Below, piece by piece: positions 38,703 through 48,159 of a stretch of DNA of 64,000 bases. Below the pieces are notes generated by a model. The model had not been told where the DNA came from, did no database searches, and saw nothing but the letters and a program-made list of their open reading frames with translations. The stretch covers positions 57,714 to 121,713 of the forward strand of contig NZ_QEST01000105.1 of NCBI RefSeq assembly GCF_003311645.1, in the 5' to 3' direction. Source of the stretch: Streptomyces sp. PT12 (GTDB lineage: Bacteria; Actinomycetota; Actinomycetes; Streptomycetales; Streptomycetaceae). The translations under genes and the position numbers were made by a program. The first letter of the stretch is position 1. Each line of letters begins with the position of its first letter.

Positions 38703-41700
38703 GCGTCTTCGACCTGCCGCGCCTGCACTTCGCCGGCACCGCCGTCACCCGGCTGCCCACCGGGCCGCGCTCCGGGCTCTACGACCTGGCGCGCAACAGC
38801 GCACTCACCGTCGACGGGCGCCCGTTCCCGCCCGAGGGGCCCGCGTCGGACTACCACGCCCATCTCGACGCGCTCGGCACGCGGTTCGAGCCCGACGGCA
38901 CCACCACGCCGGACGGCCGGTTCTCCACGGTCAAGGGGTGGAACTTCGGGGGCAACGGCCACTTCTGGGTGGACGCGCGCATCACCGGCTGGGAGCGCTC
39001 CCCGGGCCGGGCCGAGGCCGACGACCCCGTGGTGGGCCGCCATGTGGACCTGTGGGGCCACTACAACGACTACCTGGGCACCACGTTCAACCGCGCCCGG
39101 GTCCTGGACATCGACCCCGCGTCGAGCTGGACCACCACCGTCATGGTCGGCAGGCTCGGCTTCGGCAGGCGGGGCCGCTCGCACGACACCGGATACATGG
39201 CGACCGGGCCCGTCACCGGGCTCCAGCCACCGCGCTGGCAGGGCTCGCGCCATGTGCTGGACGCCGGGGACCACCCGCTGGCCGCGCACTTCAGGCGCTC
39301 GGTGGTCCACCAGTTCGCCGTGGCGGCCGACCCCGGCGAGGGCGCGGGCGAAGGCCAGGGGGCCGGGCTGCTGTGGCTCGCGGAGGCCGAGGCGTCGCGC
39401 GCGGCGCGGCTGCTGCGGGAGCGCGTCGGGGCCGCCGGGTTCGGCGGCCTCGTGGTGCGGTTCGCGCTGACCGACATGGCCGCGCCGCGCGCCAACGACG
39501 CCCCCGACGTCTGGCGGGTGCGCGGCACCATCGCGCCCTGGCGGCGCGGCGAGGCGCGGACGTGCCCTGCCGGGCGGCTGCTGACCGCGCGCCGGGCGCC
39601 CGGCTCCCCGCTCGGGAACGCCGCGGTCGAGGTGACCGCGGAGCACACCACGCTCGACCTGATCACCGCGGTCCCCGCCGTCTCAAGGGCCGCCGAACCC
39701 GGCCCTGGGCCGCTGCACCGGCTCGGGCCGCGCCTCGACGTGGGCGACCTGGAGCTGCGCACGCGTGACTCGGGGCGGCTGGTCGCCAGGGTCCCCGCGG
39801 CGGCCTACCTCGGCGACACCGACGCGACGGGCGGACTGGTCACCGTCCCCACCGTGCCGGGCGGGCCGGGCGGGCCCGAGGAGCCGGGCGGGCCGGGCGA
39901 ACGGGCGTCGCCAGCCGAGCCGTTGGTGCTGCTCGGCACGGCCGATGGGAGGGAGCCGACCGTGCTGCTCACCGAGGAGGAGACGGTCGTGCGGATCGAC
40001 GACTCCGCGCTGTTCCTCGAGGAGCCCGACCCGGTGGCGGGTGGGGACGGCACCGCCGAGGTCGCCCTCCAGGTCCACCGGCTCGGGCGCCCAGCGGCGG
40101 TGAAGGGGCTGCGGGTGCTCCAGTTCTTCAACCCCCGCGCGTTGCCGGGCGACGCCCGCGCGAGCGCGCCCGACGCGCGCTGCGGCGACATCCGCGTCGT
40201 GGACGTGCGCGCCGCGGGGGGCCGTTGGGCCGCGGGCTGCGCGCTGTCCACCGGGCCCGACGGGCGCGCCACGCTGGGCGTGCGGCGGGCGCGGGCGGGC
40301 ACCACCCGGCTGCTGCTCCTGCCCGAGGGCGACGAGCCGCCGTGCGACCTCGAAGCGCCGGGCTCCGCCGCCCGCGCGTACGACAACGACGACGCCCTCG
40401 GATACTGGCCCGCCATGGCCACCGTGGAGGTGCGCGCCCTGCACGACAGCGCGCACCTGGACGCCATCCCGCGCGACCAGGTCACCCTCGACGTGCTCTA
40501 CCGCGAGGTGTTCGCGCCGTACGAGCTGCTGTACTCGTTCATGAAGGACGAGATCTTCAGCCTCGCCGACCGGTCGCGCGTCGCCACGCACGCGCGGCTG
40601 ATCTGGCTGATGTGCGACCCGGCGCACCGGGACAAGACGTTCTACATGCCGCCCACCCGCGACATGACCGGGCCGCAGGCGCGGCTGCTGCTGGCCTATC
40701 TGCGGGCGGACGAGGCCGGTCGGCGGCCGCCGCCGCTGCTGGTGCCCCGGCGCGCGAGGGACGGCCGGATCACCACGCGCGCCCAGCTCTACGCCGGGCT
40801 GCGGGAGGCGGCGCGGCTCGAGCTGGCCGTGATGCTCCAGTACCTGTACGCCGCCTGGTCGATCCCGCTGCTCGGCGCGGGCCGCGAGCTGGTGCGGCGC
40901 GGCGAGTGGACCGAGGAGCAGCTGCGCGTGGCGTGCGGCGACGGGGGCGAGACGCTGTCCAACGGGATGCGCGGCAGCCTGCTGAACGTCGCGCGCGAGG
41001 AGATGATGCACTTTCTCGTCATCAACAACATCATCACCGCCATGGGCCAGCCGTTCCACCTCCCGGCGATCGACTTCGGCACGGTCAACGGCGAGTTGCG
41101 GGTGCCGCTCGATCTGAGCCTGGAGGGCTTCGGGCTCGGCAGCGTGCAGCGCTTCATCGCGATCGAGCAGCCGCACGGGGCGACGCCCGAGCTGGCGGAT
41201 GACGCGGAGGGTCATGCGCATGGCGCGAGCCCCTATCCCTACCAGTCGCTGAGCGACCTCTACGAGGCGATCCGCGAGGGCATCCGCACGGTGCCCGACC
41301 TCTTCCTGGTGGACCGGGGGCGCGGGGGCGGCGAGCACCACCTGTTCATGCGCGAGTCGGTCAACACCGCCCATCCCGACTACCAGTTGGAGGTAGACGA
41401 TGTCTCCAGCGCGCTGTTCGCCATCGACTTCGTCACCGAGCACGGCGAGGGGGCCGTCCTCACCGCGGTGGAGCACGACGAGGAGTCGCACTACGAGACG
41501 TTTCTGCGGATCTCGGACCTGCTGATGGCGGAGAGCCGCGAGCGGGCGCGGAAGGAGCCGGGGCGGCGGCGCCCGCCGTGGACGCCCGCCTACCCGGTGC
41601 TGCGCAACCCCTCGCTGCACGGCGGCAATCCGGCGCGCGAGCAGGTGACCGACCCTGCGGCGCGGGCGGCGATGGTCGTGTTCAACCGGTCGTACTTCCT

Positions 41701-42052
41701 CATGAACCAGCTGATGATCCAGCACTTCGGGTTCGCCGCGGACGGGAGCCTGCGCCGCTCCCAGCTGATGAACGCCGCGATCGACGTGATGACCGGGATG
41801 ATGCGGCCGCTGGCCGAGCACCTGGTGACGCTGCCGTCGGGGCGCCCTGGGCGGACGGCGGGGCCCTCGTTCGAGCTCGAGGAGGAGCCGGGGTTCCTGG
41901 CCAGGCCCGATGTGGCGATGCGGTCGATCGTGCTGCGGTTCACGCATCTGGCGGCGATGGCCGCGGAGCTGCCCGGGGTGCCCGAGCGGGTGCCCGAGCT
42001 GATGCGCTTCTACGCCGACTACTTCACGGGGTTCGACCCGCGCGGCGGGTGA
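38699..42052 (+). CDS. rebD: Chromopyrrolate synthase (RebD/StaD/VioB family)
   Basis: A 1117-residue enzyme that dimerises two indole-pyruvate imines into chromopyrrolic acid. TTG is used as start, with GGGAGG seven bases upstream and a TTGA overlap with the oxidase stop. The family opening [16 protein letters not shown] is present. The ferritin-like iron domain lies at ~residues 690-960 ([58 protein letters not shown]). Its length matches StaD-type members as I recall them. With halogenated tryptophan the expected product is dichlorochromopyrrolic acid. It is followed by a strong terminator. Confidence 0.93.
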
Positions 42053-42079
42053 GCGGCGCGCGGCGGGGATGGCGCGGCG

Positions 42080-42107
42080 GCGGCCCGGGGGATGTCCCCC
42101 GGGCCGC
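42080..42107 (+). terminator. Hairpin terminator after the chromopyrrolate synthase gene
   Basis: A 12-base perfect stem GCGGCCCGGGGG / CCCCCGGGCCGC with loop ATGT, 28 bases after the stop. It lies between convergent transcripts and may work both ways. Confidence 0.8.
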
Positions 42108-42120
42108 TCCACGCGCTCCG

Positions 42121-42170
42121 GTTCGGCTCCGGTCGGCTCCGGTCGGCTTCAGTCGGCTTCAGTCGGCCGG
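42121..42170 (+). repeat. 10-bp tandem repeat across the methyltransferase stop
   Basis: Five consecutive ten-base units of the GGTCGGCTCC / AGTCGGCTTC type. The stop codon of the methyltransferase gene (42159-42161) lies inside the array. Confidence 0.8.
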
Positions 42171-42917
42171 GGCCTCCCAGACGGCGACGGCCATGCCGGG
42201 CACCACATCATGGGCCAGCTCGGAGCCGGGCAGCCAGGTGGAGAAGACCTCGCCGAACTCCTCGCGGCTCGGCAGCGCGCTGCCCTCGCTGAGCTTCTGC
42301 CAGCTGGGGTGGAAGAACAGCCGCAGCGCGTCGATGGCCGCCCCGACGTCGCCCGCCATCCGGTACGCCAACTGGGCGCTCTGGAATGCCACGTTGACCA
42401 GCCAGTCCGCGTCCTTGCCCTTGCGGTCGTGCAGCGCGGTCCGCTCAGGCTCGAAGATCACCATCCGCCCGCCCGGCGCCACGAGCGAGATCAGATGCGG
42501 CAGGATCGCCTCGTAGGGGCGCATGTGGAAGACGGCGCTGTAGGAGAAGACCAGGTCGAACCGCCCGTCCCGCTCCGGGGTGACGTCATAGGCGCTGCGC
42601 CGCTCGTACCGGATGCCGGGCCCGGCGTTGGTCTTGCGGCCGATGTCGAGGAGGGCCCCCGCGGGGTCGACGCCGACGACCTCCTCGTACCGTTCGGCGA
42701 GCCGGGGACAGAACCGGCCGGTGCCGCAGCCGACATCGATCGCGCGGGCGCCGCCCGGCAGCCGGGCGTCGAGCCACTCGCGAAGCCCGGGGGCCTCGCT
42801 CATCCAGTCGCCGAGCCGGGTGAGCGCCTCGGCGACGTCGTCGAAGAGGGCGCCGACGGTCCGCGACCGCTCGGCCAGGGCATCCGTGGGGACGGGCGTG
42901 GTGCCGTGTGCCGTCAT
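42159..42917 (-). CDS. SAM-dependent methyltransferase of the cluster
   Basis: A 252-residue class I methyltransferase. The SAM-binding motif I is ARAIDVGCGTGRFCPRLAER (~residue 63), followed by the acidic motif II region EEVVGVDPAGALLDIG and the post-I FDLVFSYSAVFHM. ATG 42917 is chosen as the first codon of the conserved frame; GGAGC is very close and GAAAGGAAA slightly further up. It lies downstream of the P450 on the minus strand, 101 bases away across a G-rich repeat. In related pathways such enzymes form methyl esters or N-methyl groups on the bisindole core. Which one applies here is not visible. Confidence 0.83.
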   Translation of the reverse strand: MTAHGTTPVPTDALAERSRTVGALFDDVAEALTRLGDWMSEAPGLREWLDARLPGGARAIDVGCGTGRFCPRLAERYEEVVGVDPAGALLDIGRKTNAGPGIRYERRSAYDVTPERDGRFDLVFSYSAVFHMRPYEAILPHLISLVAPGGRMVIFEPERTALHDRKGKDADWLVNVAFQSAQLAYRMAGDVGAAIDALRLFFHPSWQKLSEGSALPSREEFGEVFSTWLPGSELAHDVVPGMAVAVWEAPAD

Positions 42918-42966
42918 GCTCCAGCGGTTTCCTTTCTCGGGGGTCCGCCGCGCGGAAGGCGCGCGG

Positions 42967-43017
42967 CGGGAAGGGGGATGGGGCGGGAAGGGGGATGGGG
43001 CGGGAAGGGGGATGGGG
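42967..43017 (+). repeat. G-rich 17-bp tandem repeat between P450 and methyltransferase genes
   Basis: Three perfect copies of CGGGAAGGGGGATGGGG. Each unit contains runs of three to five guanines, so the plus strand could fold into a G-quadruplex. The P450 stop codon is two bases beyond the array. Confidence 0.92.
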
Positions 43018-43018
43018 C

Positions 43019-44344
43019 TCAGCGGGCGACAGCGCGCATGCGCGTGCCGTGCGGCGCGAGCAGCACCTTGGCGACGGGCCGGATCGGCCCGCCGTCCACG
43101 GGCCGCAGCGTCCAGCGGGAGGTGATGGCGGCCAGCGTCAGCACGGCGGTGGAGAGGGCGAAGCGCTGGCCGATGCACTTGCGGGCCCCGCCGCCGAACG
43201 GGAAGTACGCCTCGTGCCCGACGTCGGCGTCCAGCCACCGGTCGGGGTCGAAGCGTTCGGGCTCCTTGTACAGCTGCGGCAGGCGGTGGATGACATAGGG
43301 GCTCCAGCCGATCATGGTCCCGGCGGGCAGCCGGTGGCCGCCCAGGTCGGTGTCCTCGGTGACCACGCGGCTGCCGAACCACGTGGGGGTGTAGAGCCGC
43401 AGCGCCTCGGTCATGACGCGCTCGGCGAGCCTGAGCCTGGGCAGGTGGTGCCACGAGGGCGGGCCGCCGTCAAGCACCTCGTCCACCTCGTCGGCCAGCC
43501 GCCGCTCGATGTCGGGGTGGGCGGCGACCAGGCACAGCGCCCAGGCCATGGCGGGCCCTGTGGCGTCGGCGCCCGTGAAGAAGTTGATCACCTGATTGAT
43601 CACCTCCTCGTCGGTCAGCGCCGTTCGCTCCACCTCGCTGTCCGGGTCCCGCGCGGTGAGCAGCGACGACAGCAGGTCGCCGCGGTCGGCCCCCGCGGCG
43701 CGGTGGGCGTCGATCATGTCAGCGACGGTGCGGCGCAGCCTGGCGTGCGCGCGGCGGTAGCGGCGGTTCCCTGGGGTGGGCAGCCCCCGGAAGCGCGGCG
43801 GCATGACGATGCGCCAGAAGACCGGGCCCGAGATGGCCTTGAAGTCCTCCGAGATGGAGCGGGTCAGCTCGGGGGACGCCGATGAGAACATGGTGGTGGC
43901 CACGATCCGCAGGATGAGCGCGCCCATCTCGTCGGTGATGTCGATCTCCTGCCCGTCGCGCCACGAGGCGGCGACCTCGGCGCACGAGGCGGCCATCACG
44001 CCCCCGTAGGCGGGCATGCGGCCGCGGTGGAACGCGGGCTGGCACAGCCGCCGTTGCCTGCGGTGCCGCTCGCGCGGGCAGGTGCCGACGCCGTCGGCGA
44101 GCTCCCTCGCGCGGTCCATGATCGGCCCGCCCATGTCGAACGTCCGGTCGTCCCGCAGGACATGGCGGGTGAGCACGGGGTCGCAGACCATGACCAGGGA
44201 CAGCGGCCCCAGGCGCAGCCTGACGAGGTCCCCGTGGTCGGGCAGGGACGAGAGGAAGGCCAGCGGGTCGCGCAGCAGCGGCAGGGCGTGGCCCAGGACC
44301 GGGACCGCGTCACCCGCCAGTGGAATCGTCGCGGCAGTCGTCAT
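43019..44344 (-). CDS. Cytochrome P450 of the cluster
   Basis: A 441-residue heme monooxygenase. GAGGAG lies just upstream of ATG 44344. The I-helix oxygen-binding region is FFTGADATGPAMAWAL, the ExxR helix is in MTEALRLYTP, and the heme loop is FGGGARKCIGQRF with the cysteine ligand near residue 388. The N-terminal VPVLGHALPLLRDPLAFL and the KCIGQRFA loop resemble pentalenene-oxygenase-like P450s (CYP183-type). They do not resemble the aryl-coupling RebP/StaP (CYP245) enzymes. It therefore probably hydroxylates or otherwise oxidises the dimer rather than closing an indolocarbazole ring. It shares a divergent promoter region with the imine-reductase-like gene. Confidence 0.88.
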   Translation of the reverse strand: MTTAATIPLAGDAVPVLGHALPLLRDPLAFLSSLPDHGDLVRLRLGPLSLVMVCDPVLTRHVLRDDRTFDMGGPIMDRARELADGVGTCPRERHRRQRRLCQPAFHRGRMPAYGGVMAASCAEVAASWRDGQEIDITDEMGALILRIVATTMFSSASPELTRSISEDFKAISGPVFWRIVMPPRFRGLPTPGNRRYRRAHARLRRTVADMIDAHRAAGADRGDLLSSLLTARDPDSEVERTALTDEEVINQVINFFTGADATGPAMAWALCLVAAHPDIERRLADEVDEVLDGGPPSWHHLPRLRLAERVMTEALRLYTPTWFGSRVVTEDTDLGGHRLPAGTMIGWSPYVIHRLPQLYKEPERFDPDRWLDADVGHEAYFPFGGGARKCIGQRFALSTAVLTLAAITSRWTLRPVDGGPIRPVAKVLLAPHGTRMRAVAR

Positions 44345-44555
44345 CCCCACTCCTCGTGAGTTCGGCTCCGGACGGACCGTCCCAGTGTGGTGCGCCGCCC
44401 CGGCCGCCACATCGCGCATCGAGGGGCCGCGAGCGGGGGGTTGAGGAGCACGGATGCCCCCTCCGCACCGCCCCGCGCCGCCCCCATCCCGCGCGGATGA
44501 GTGGTATTCGCCGCCGCCGTCGCCGCCCGGCGCCCCGGCCGGGCAGGCTGGCAAA

Positions 44556-45473
44556 ATGAACGACACCCCTCACTCCCCGTCCGCCCGCCCCCCGTCCGCC
44601 GAGGTGGCCGTTCTCGGCACCGGGCGCATGGGTGGCGCGATCGTCAGGGCGCTGCTGTCCGCGGGGCACACGACCGCCGCGTGGAACCGCTCGCCCGGGC
44701 GCGTCGACCCGCTCGTCTCCGCCGGCGCGATCCGCGCGGAGACGGCGGCGACGGCGGCCGCGGCCGCGCCGCTGGTCATCCTGTGTGTGACGGACGACGC
44801 GGCGGCCCGCGGGGTCATCGCGGAAGCGGGCGGCGCGGTGGCGGGCCGCACGCTGGTCAACGTGACGTCGCACTCCCCCGACGAGGCGCGCCGCGCCGCC
44901 GCGTACGCGGGTGAGCGGGGCGCCGACTACCTGGCCGCGCCCGCGATGGCGGACCACAGGATGATCGGCAGCCCGGAGACGCAGTTCCTCTACGCGGGCC
45001 CGCGCGCGGCGTACGAGCGGCACGAGCCGACGCTTCTCGCGCTCGGCAAGGCGTCCCGCTACGTCGGCGCGGACCCGGGGGTCGCGCCGCTCTTCGAAGC
45101 GGCGATGAACAGCCTGTACTTCGAGTTTTGGGTGGGCTATCTGCACGCCCTGGCCCTGGTCCGCGCCGAGGGCGTCCCGGCGTCCGACTTCGCCCCCGTG
45201 GTGTCCCGCACGATGGGCCAGATCCCGCCGCTGATGCCGCTGATCGCCCAGCAGGCCGACACGGGCGACTACGATCCGGCCGCGTATGGCTCCGTCACCG
45301 AACTGGCCGCGATGACCCGCCCGTTGATCGCCCTGCGCCGCTCCCGCGGCATCGACACCAGCCGCCTCGACCACCTGATGTCCCTGCTGGAGCGGCGCGC
45401 CGCGGATGGCCAAGGCGCGCAGGGCCCCACGAGCCTGCTGGAAACGATCGAATCCCGCCGCACGGCCCCCTGA
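44556..45473 (+). CDS. Imine-reductase-like NAD(P)-binding protein (6PGDH/3-HIBDH fold)
   Basis: A 305-residue reductase. The nucleotide-binding start VAVLGTGRMGGAIVRALLS lies at residue ~17, then TTAAWNRSPGRVD. The C-terminal all-helical dimerisation domain opens with PLFEAAMNSLYFEFWVGYLH. This combination matches the imine reductase family (IRED) rather than 6-phosphogluconate dehydrogenase itself. An IRED (RedE) is known from the reductasporine tryptophan-dimer pathway, where it reduces the dimer core. The position next to the P450 and RebD genes suggests the same role. It is divergent from the P450. Its Shine-Dalgarno sequence is weak. Confidence 0.82.
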   Translation: MNDTPHSPSARPPSAEVAVLGTGRMGGAIVRALLSAGHTTAAWNRSPGRVDPLVSAGAIRAETAATAAAAAPLVILCVTDDAAARGVIAEAGGAVAGRTLVNVTSHSPDEARRAAAYAGERGADYLAAPAMADHRMIGSPETQFLYAGPRAAYERHEPTLLALGKASRYVGADPGVAPLFEAAMNSLYFEFWVGYLHALALVRAEGVPASDFAPVVSRTMGQIPPLMPLIAQQADTGDYDPAAYGSVTELAAMTRPLIALRRSRGIDTSRLDHLMSLLERRAADGQGAQGPTSLLETIESRRTAP

Positions 45474-45544
45474 GGAGCCGTCCCGCGCCGGGCAGCGTCG
45501 ACGCGAAAGGGGCGCGAAGGGCGGCGCGAGGGGCGGCGCGACGG

Positions 45545-46417
45545 TCAGCGCACCTCGAGTTCCATGACGCGTGAGTAGTTCGCGTCGTTCGACGCGTGGA
45601 TCAGGAGCTGGACCGCCTCGGCCTCGGTCGCGGGGAACGCCGTGGTGACCAGGCCCCGGGTGTTGCCGCGGACCTCGGCGACCGTGTGCCATGTGCCGTC
45701 GGTCATGACCTGGACGTCCCAGTCCCTGATGCCGAAGCGCGCGGCGGGGTTGGCCGTGCTGTCCAGGGTCAGGACGCTGACCTCGCTGACCTCGTGGGCG
45801 CGGTCGAGCCGGACGCCGTAGGTGTCGGGGAAGACGCGGGAGGTGCCGTCGTTCCAGCCGGTGGCGCGGCTCCAGTCGGCGTGGTCGGCGTTGCCGTCGA
45901 CGCCGCCGCAGACCGCGAAGTTGCCATGGGTGGACGAGGCGAAGGCCGCCTCGCCGATGGCCAGGTTGTCGCCCGGCCCCTTGGGCGGCGCGGGCCGGAC
46001 ATGGACGGGGACGGTCAGGCGCTCGCGCTCCACCTTGAGGCGGATGTCATAGGTGCCGGGCTCGGTGTCGCGCGGGGCCGTGACCTCGATCTCGGCGGGG
46101 ACCGGCTGGTCGGGCTCGGCGGCCGGGAGGTAGCTGGAGAAGATGTCGCGGGAGAGGGCCAGTTGGCCGGGCGAGGCGATCGTCATGTCGGCGAACCTGT
46201 CATCGGCGCCCGTGTTGGCCATGACGGCCTGGAACGCCGTGGCGGAGCAGGGCAGCGGGGTCAGCTCCACCGCGCCGGGCTCCGCGGTCAGGGCGACGGT
46301 GGCCCGTGGGGCGCCCGGGGCGTGGGGCGCGCCGCTGGACGGGGCCGCGACCAGCAGGGCGGCGACCGCGGCGGTGGCCGGGGGCAGCAGGCGGTGCGGG
46401 CGCGAACGCTCGGGCAT
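45545..46417 (-). CDS. Secreted protein with F5/8 type C (CBM32-like) domain
   Basis: A 290-residue exported protein. Its signal peptide is MPERSRPHRLLPPATAAVA..., with AGGAAG upstream of ATG 46417. Residues ~40-135 form an immunoglobulin-like region (AEIEVTAPRDTEPGTYDIRL). Residues ~150-290 are a discoidin-type binding module: GDNLAIGEAAFASSTHGN, GVRLDRAHEVSEVSVLTL, WDVQVMTDGTWHTVAEVRG and the ending NYSRVMELEV. Such modules bind sugars on surfaces; no catalytic domain is present. It follows the PhoD phosphatase by 26 bases and is probably in its operon. Confidence 0.75.
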   Translation of the reverse strand: MPERSRPHRLLPPATAAVAALLVAAPSSGAPHAPGAPRATVALTAEPGAVELTPLPCSATAFQAVMANTGADDRFADMTIASPGQLALSRDIFSSYLPAAEPDQPVPAEIEVTAPRDTEPGTYDIRLKVERERLTVPVHVRPAPPKGPGDNLAIGEAAFASSTHGNFAVCGGVDGNADHADWSRATGWNDGTSRVFPDTYGVRLDRAHEVSEVSVLTLDSTANPAARFGIRDWDVQVMTDGTWHTVAEVRGNTRGLVTTAFPATEAEAVQLLIHASNDANYSRVMELEVR

Positions 46418-46443
46418 GGGCTCGTCTTCCTGTGGGCTCGGGG

Positions 46444-48063
46444 TCAGGCGCGCTGGATGCCGGGGCGGCCGTCCTCGACGACCAGCCTGGCGCGCGTGGA
46501 CATGCGCCCGCCCGGCGTGGTGACCCGGTCGGCGACGCGGTAGTCGGAGGTCCACTCGTCCGGGGTGATCCGGCAACTGACGTAGCCGCGCTGGACGTTG
46601 TGGTAGTGGATGTGGGGGTTCTCGGCGAGCAGGGTCAGCCCGTCCTCGTCGTGGTCCATGCCGTCCATGCCCGAGCTGATGGACGTGCCGACGAACTCGG
46701 TGCCGACGGTGGCCGATCCCGGGTCGTCGAAGTCCAGCTTGAGGTCGGAGGCCACGCTGCGGTGGAGGTCGCCGCCGAGCGAGATCAGATTGCGCACGCC
46801 GCGCTCGTGGGCGCCGCCGATGACGCGGTCGCGCGAGGCGGCGTAGCCGTCCCACGTGTCCATCGGCACGCCCTGCTCGGGCCCAGGCACCATTTCGAGG
46901 CGCGCCATCGCGTTCTGCTGCCCGATGACGTTCCACCGGGCGCGGGAGGTGGCGAGGCCGTCGAGCAGCCAGCGCTCCTGCTCGTCGCCCGTCAGGGTGC
47001 GGGCCGGGTCGAGCGAGCCGGGGTTGGGCGGCTTGATGCCGTCGCCCATGGCCTGGTCGGAGCGGTACTGGCGGGTGTCGAGCACGCTGAACTCCGCGAG
47101 CGTCCCATAGCGGAGTCGCCGGTGGAGCCGCATGTCGGGGCCCGTGGGCGCCTGGTCGAGGCGCAGCGGCATGTGCTCCCAGTAGGCGCGGAAGCCGTTG
47201 GCGCGGCGCACCAGGAACTGGTCGGCGGGGCCGCCGGGGTGGGGGAACTCGTCGGCCCAGTTGTCGACGACCTCGTGGTCGTCCATGGTGACGATCCAGG
47301 GCGCGGAGGCGTGGGCGGCCTGCAGGTCGGGGTCCAGCTTGTAGAGGGCGTAACGCTCCCGGTACTCGTCGAGCGTCACCGTCTGGCGCATCGCGTGGAG
47401 GTCGCCCGAGCCCGGCCTGATGCCCTTGTCCGCGCCGAACTCGTAGATGTAGTCGCCGAGGAAGAGGACGACGTCGTGGTCGCGGCGCGCGAGGTCGGCG
47501 TGGGCGGTGTAGAAGCCCTCGAACCACGCCTGGCACGAGGCGAACGCCAGCGTCATCGACGACAGGCGGTCCCCGGGCGCGGGGGCGGTGCGGGTGCGGC
47601 CGACGGGGCTGAGCTGGCCGCCGACGCGGAAGCGGTAGAAGTAGCGCCGCCAGGGCCGCAGTCCGCGGACGTCGACATGGACGGTGTGCGCGTACTCGGG
47701 GCGGGCCGTCGCGGTGCCGCGGCGCACGATCCGGGCGAACGACTCGGTCTCGGATACCTCCCAGCGCACCTCGACGGGGCCGCGGTCCATGCCGCCGAAG
47801 GGCGCGAGGGGCTCGGGCGCGAGGCGGGTCCAGATGACGACGGCGTCGGGCAGCGGGTCGCCCGATGCGACGCCGAGCGTGAACAGCGGCCCGCGGTCCA
47901 GGCGGGACGCAGGGGTCGCGCGGGCCGCGGCGGTGGCGTCGTCGCCGCGGGTCAGCGCGCCGGTCATGGCGAGGGCCGCGGCGGCTCCCGTGACGGTCAC
48001 GAATCTGCGTCGGGTCGCGGCGAGGGCCGCGGGACCTGGAGTTTTCTCGTGCACGGCTCGCAT
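46444..48063 (-). CDS. phoD: PhoD-like alkaline phosphatase/phosphodiesterase, Tat-exported
   Basis: A 539-residue metallophosphatase. The N-terminal TRRRFVTVTGAAAALAM has the twin-arginine signal. An Ig-like domain precedes the catalytic domain with family blocks LAFASCQAWFEGFYTAH, VVLFLGDYIYEFG, IVTMDDHEVVDNWADEFP, QQNAMARLEM and NLISLGGDLHRSV, which carry the iron/calcium ligands. PhoD enzymes release phosphate from diesters and monoesters outside the cell and are usually under PhoP control. No PHO box was found by eye. Its stop lies 26 bases before the CBM32-like gene. Confidence 0.9.
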   Translation of the reverse strand: MRAVHEKTPGPAALAATRRRFVTVTGAAAALAMTGALTRGDDATAAARATPASRLDRGPLFTLGVASGDPLPDAVVIWTRLAPEPLAPFGGMDRGPVEVRWEVSETESFARIVRRGTATARPEYAHTVHVDVRGLRPWRRYFYRFRVGGQLSPVGRTRTAPAPGDRLSSMTLAFASCQAWFEGFYTAHADLARRDHDVVLFLGDYIYEFGADKGIRPGSGDLHAMRQTVTLDEYRERYALYKLDPDLQAAHASAPWIVTMDDHEVVDNWADEFPHPGGPADQFLVRRANGFRAYWEHMPLRLDQAPTGPDMRLHRRLRYGTLAEFSVLDTRQYRSDQAMGDGIKPPNPGSLDPARTLTGDEQERWLLDGLATSRARWNVIGQQNAMARLEMVPGPEQGVPMDTWDGYAASRDRVIGGAHERGVRNLISLGGDLHRSVASDLKLDFDDPGSATVGTEFVGTSISSGMDGMDHDEDGLTLLAENPHIHYHNVQRGYVSCRITPDEWTSDYRVADRVTTPGGRMSTRARLVVEDGRPGIQRA

Positions 48064-48159
48064 GACACCGCGCCGCGCTGAACCCGTCCCGGGGAACAGG
48101 GGAACCGTGCGTGAACACCCGCCGCGCCCCCGCCCCCGGCCCTTAACCCGCGGGAGGCG

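Noticed and set aside
43019-44344. P450 considered as a RebP/StaP (CYP245) aryl-coupling enzyme
   Set aside because: Its heme loop (FGGGARKCIGQRF) and N-terminal VPVLGHALPLL resemble the pentalenene-oxygenase group instead; nothing typical of StaP was seen.
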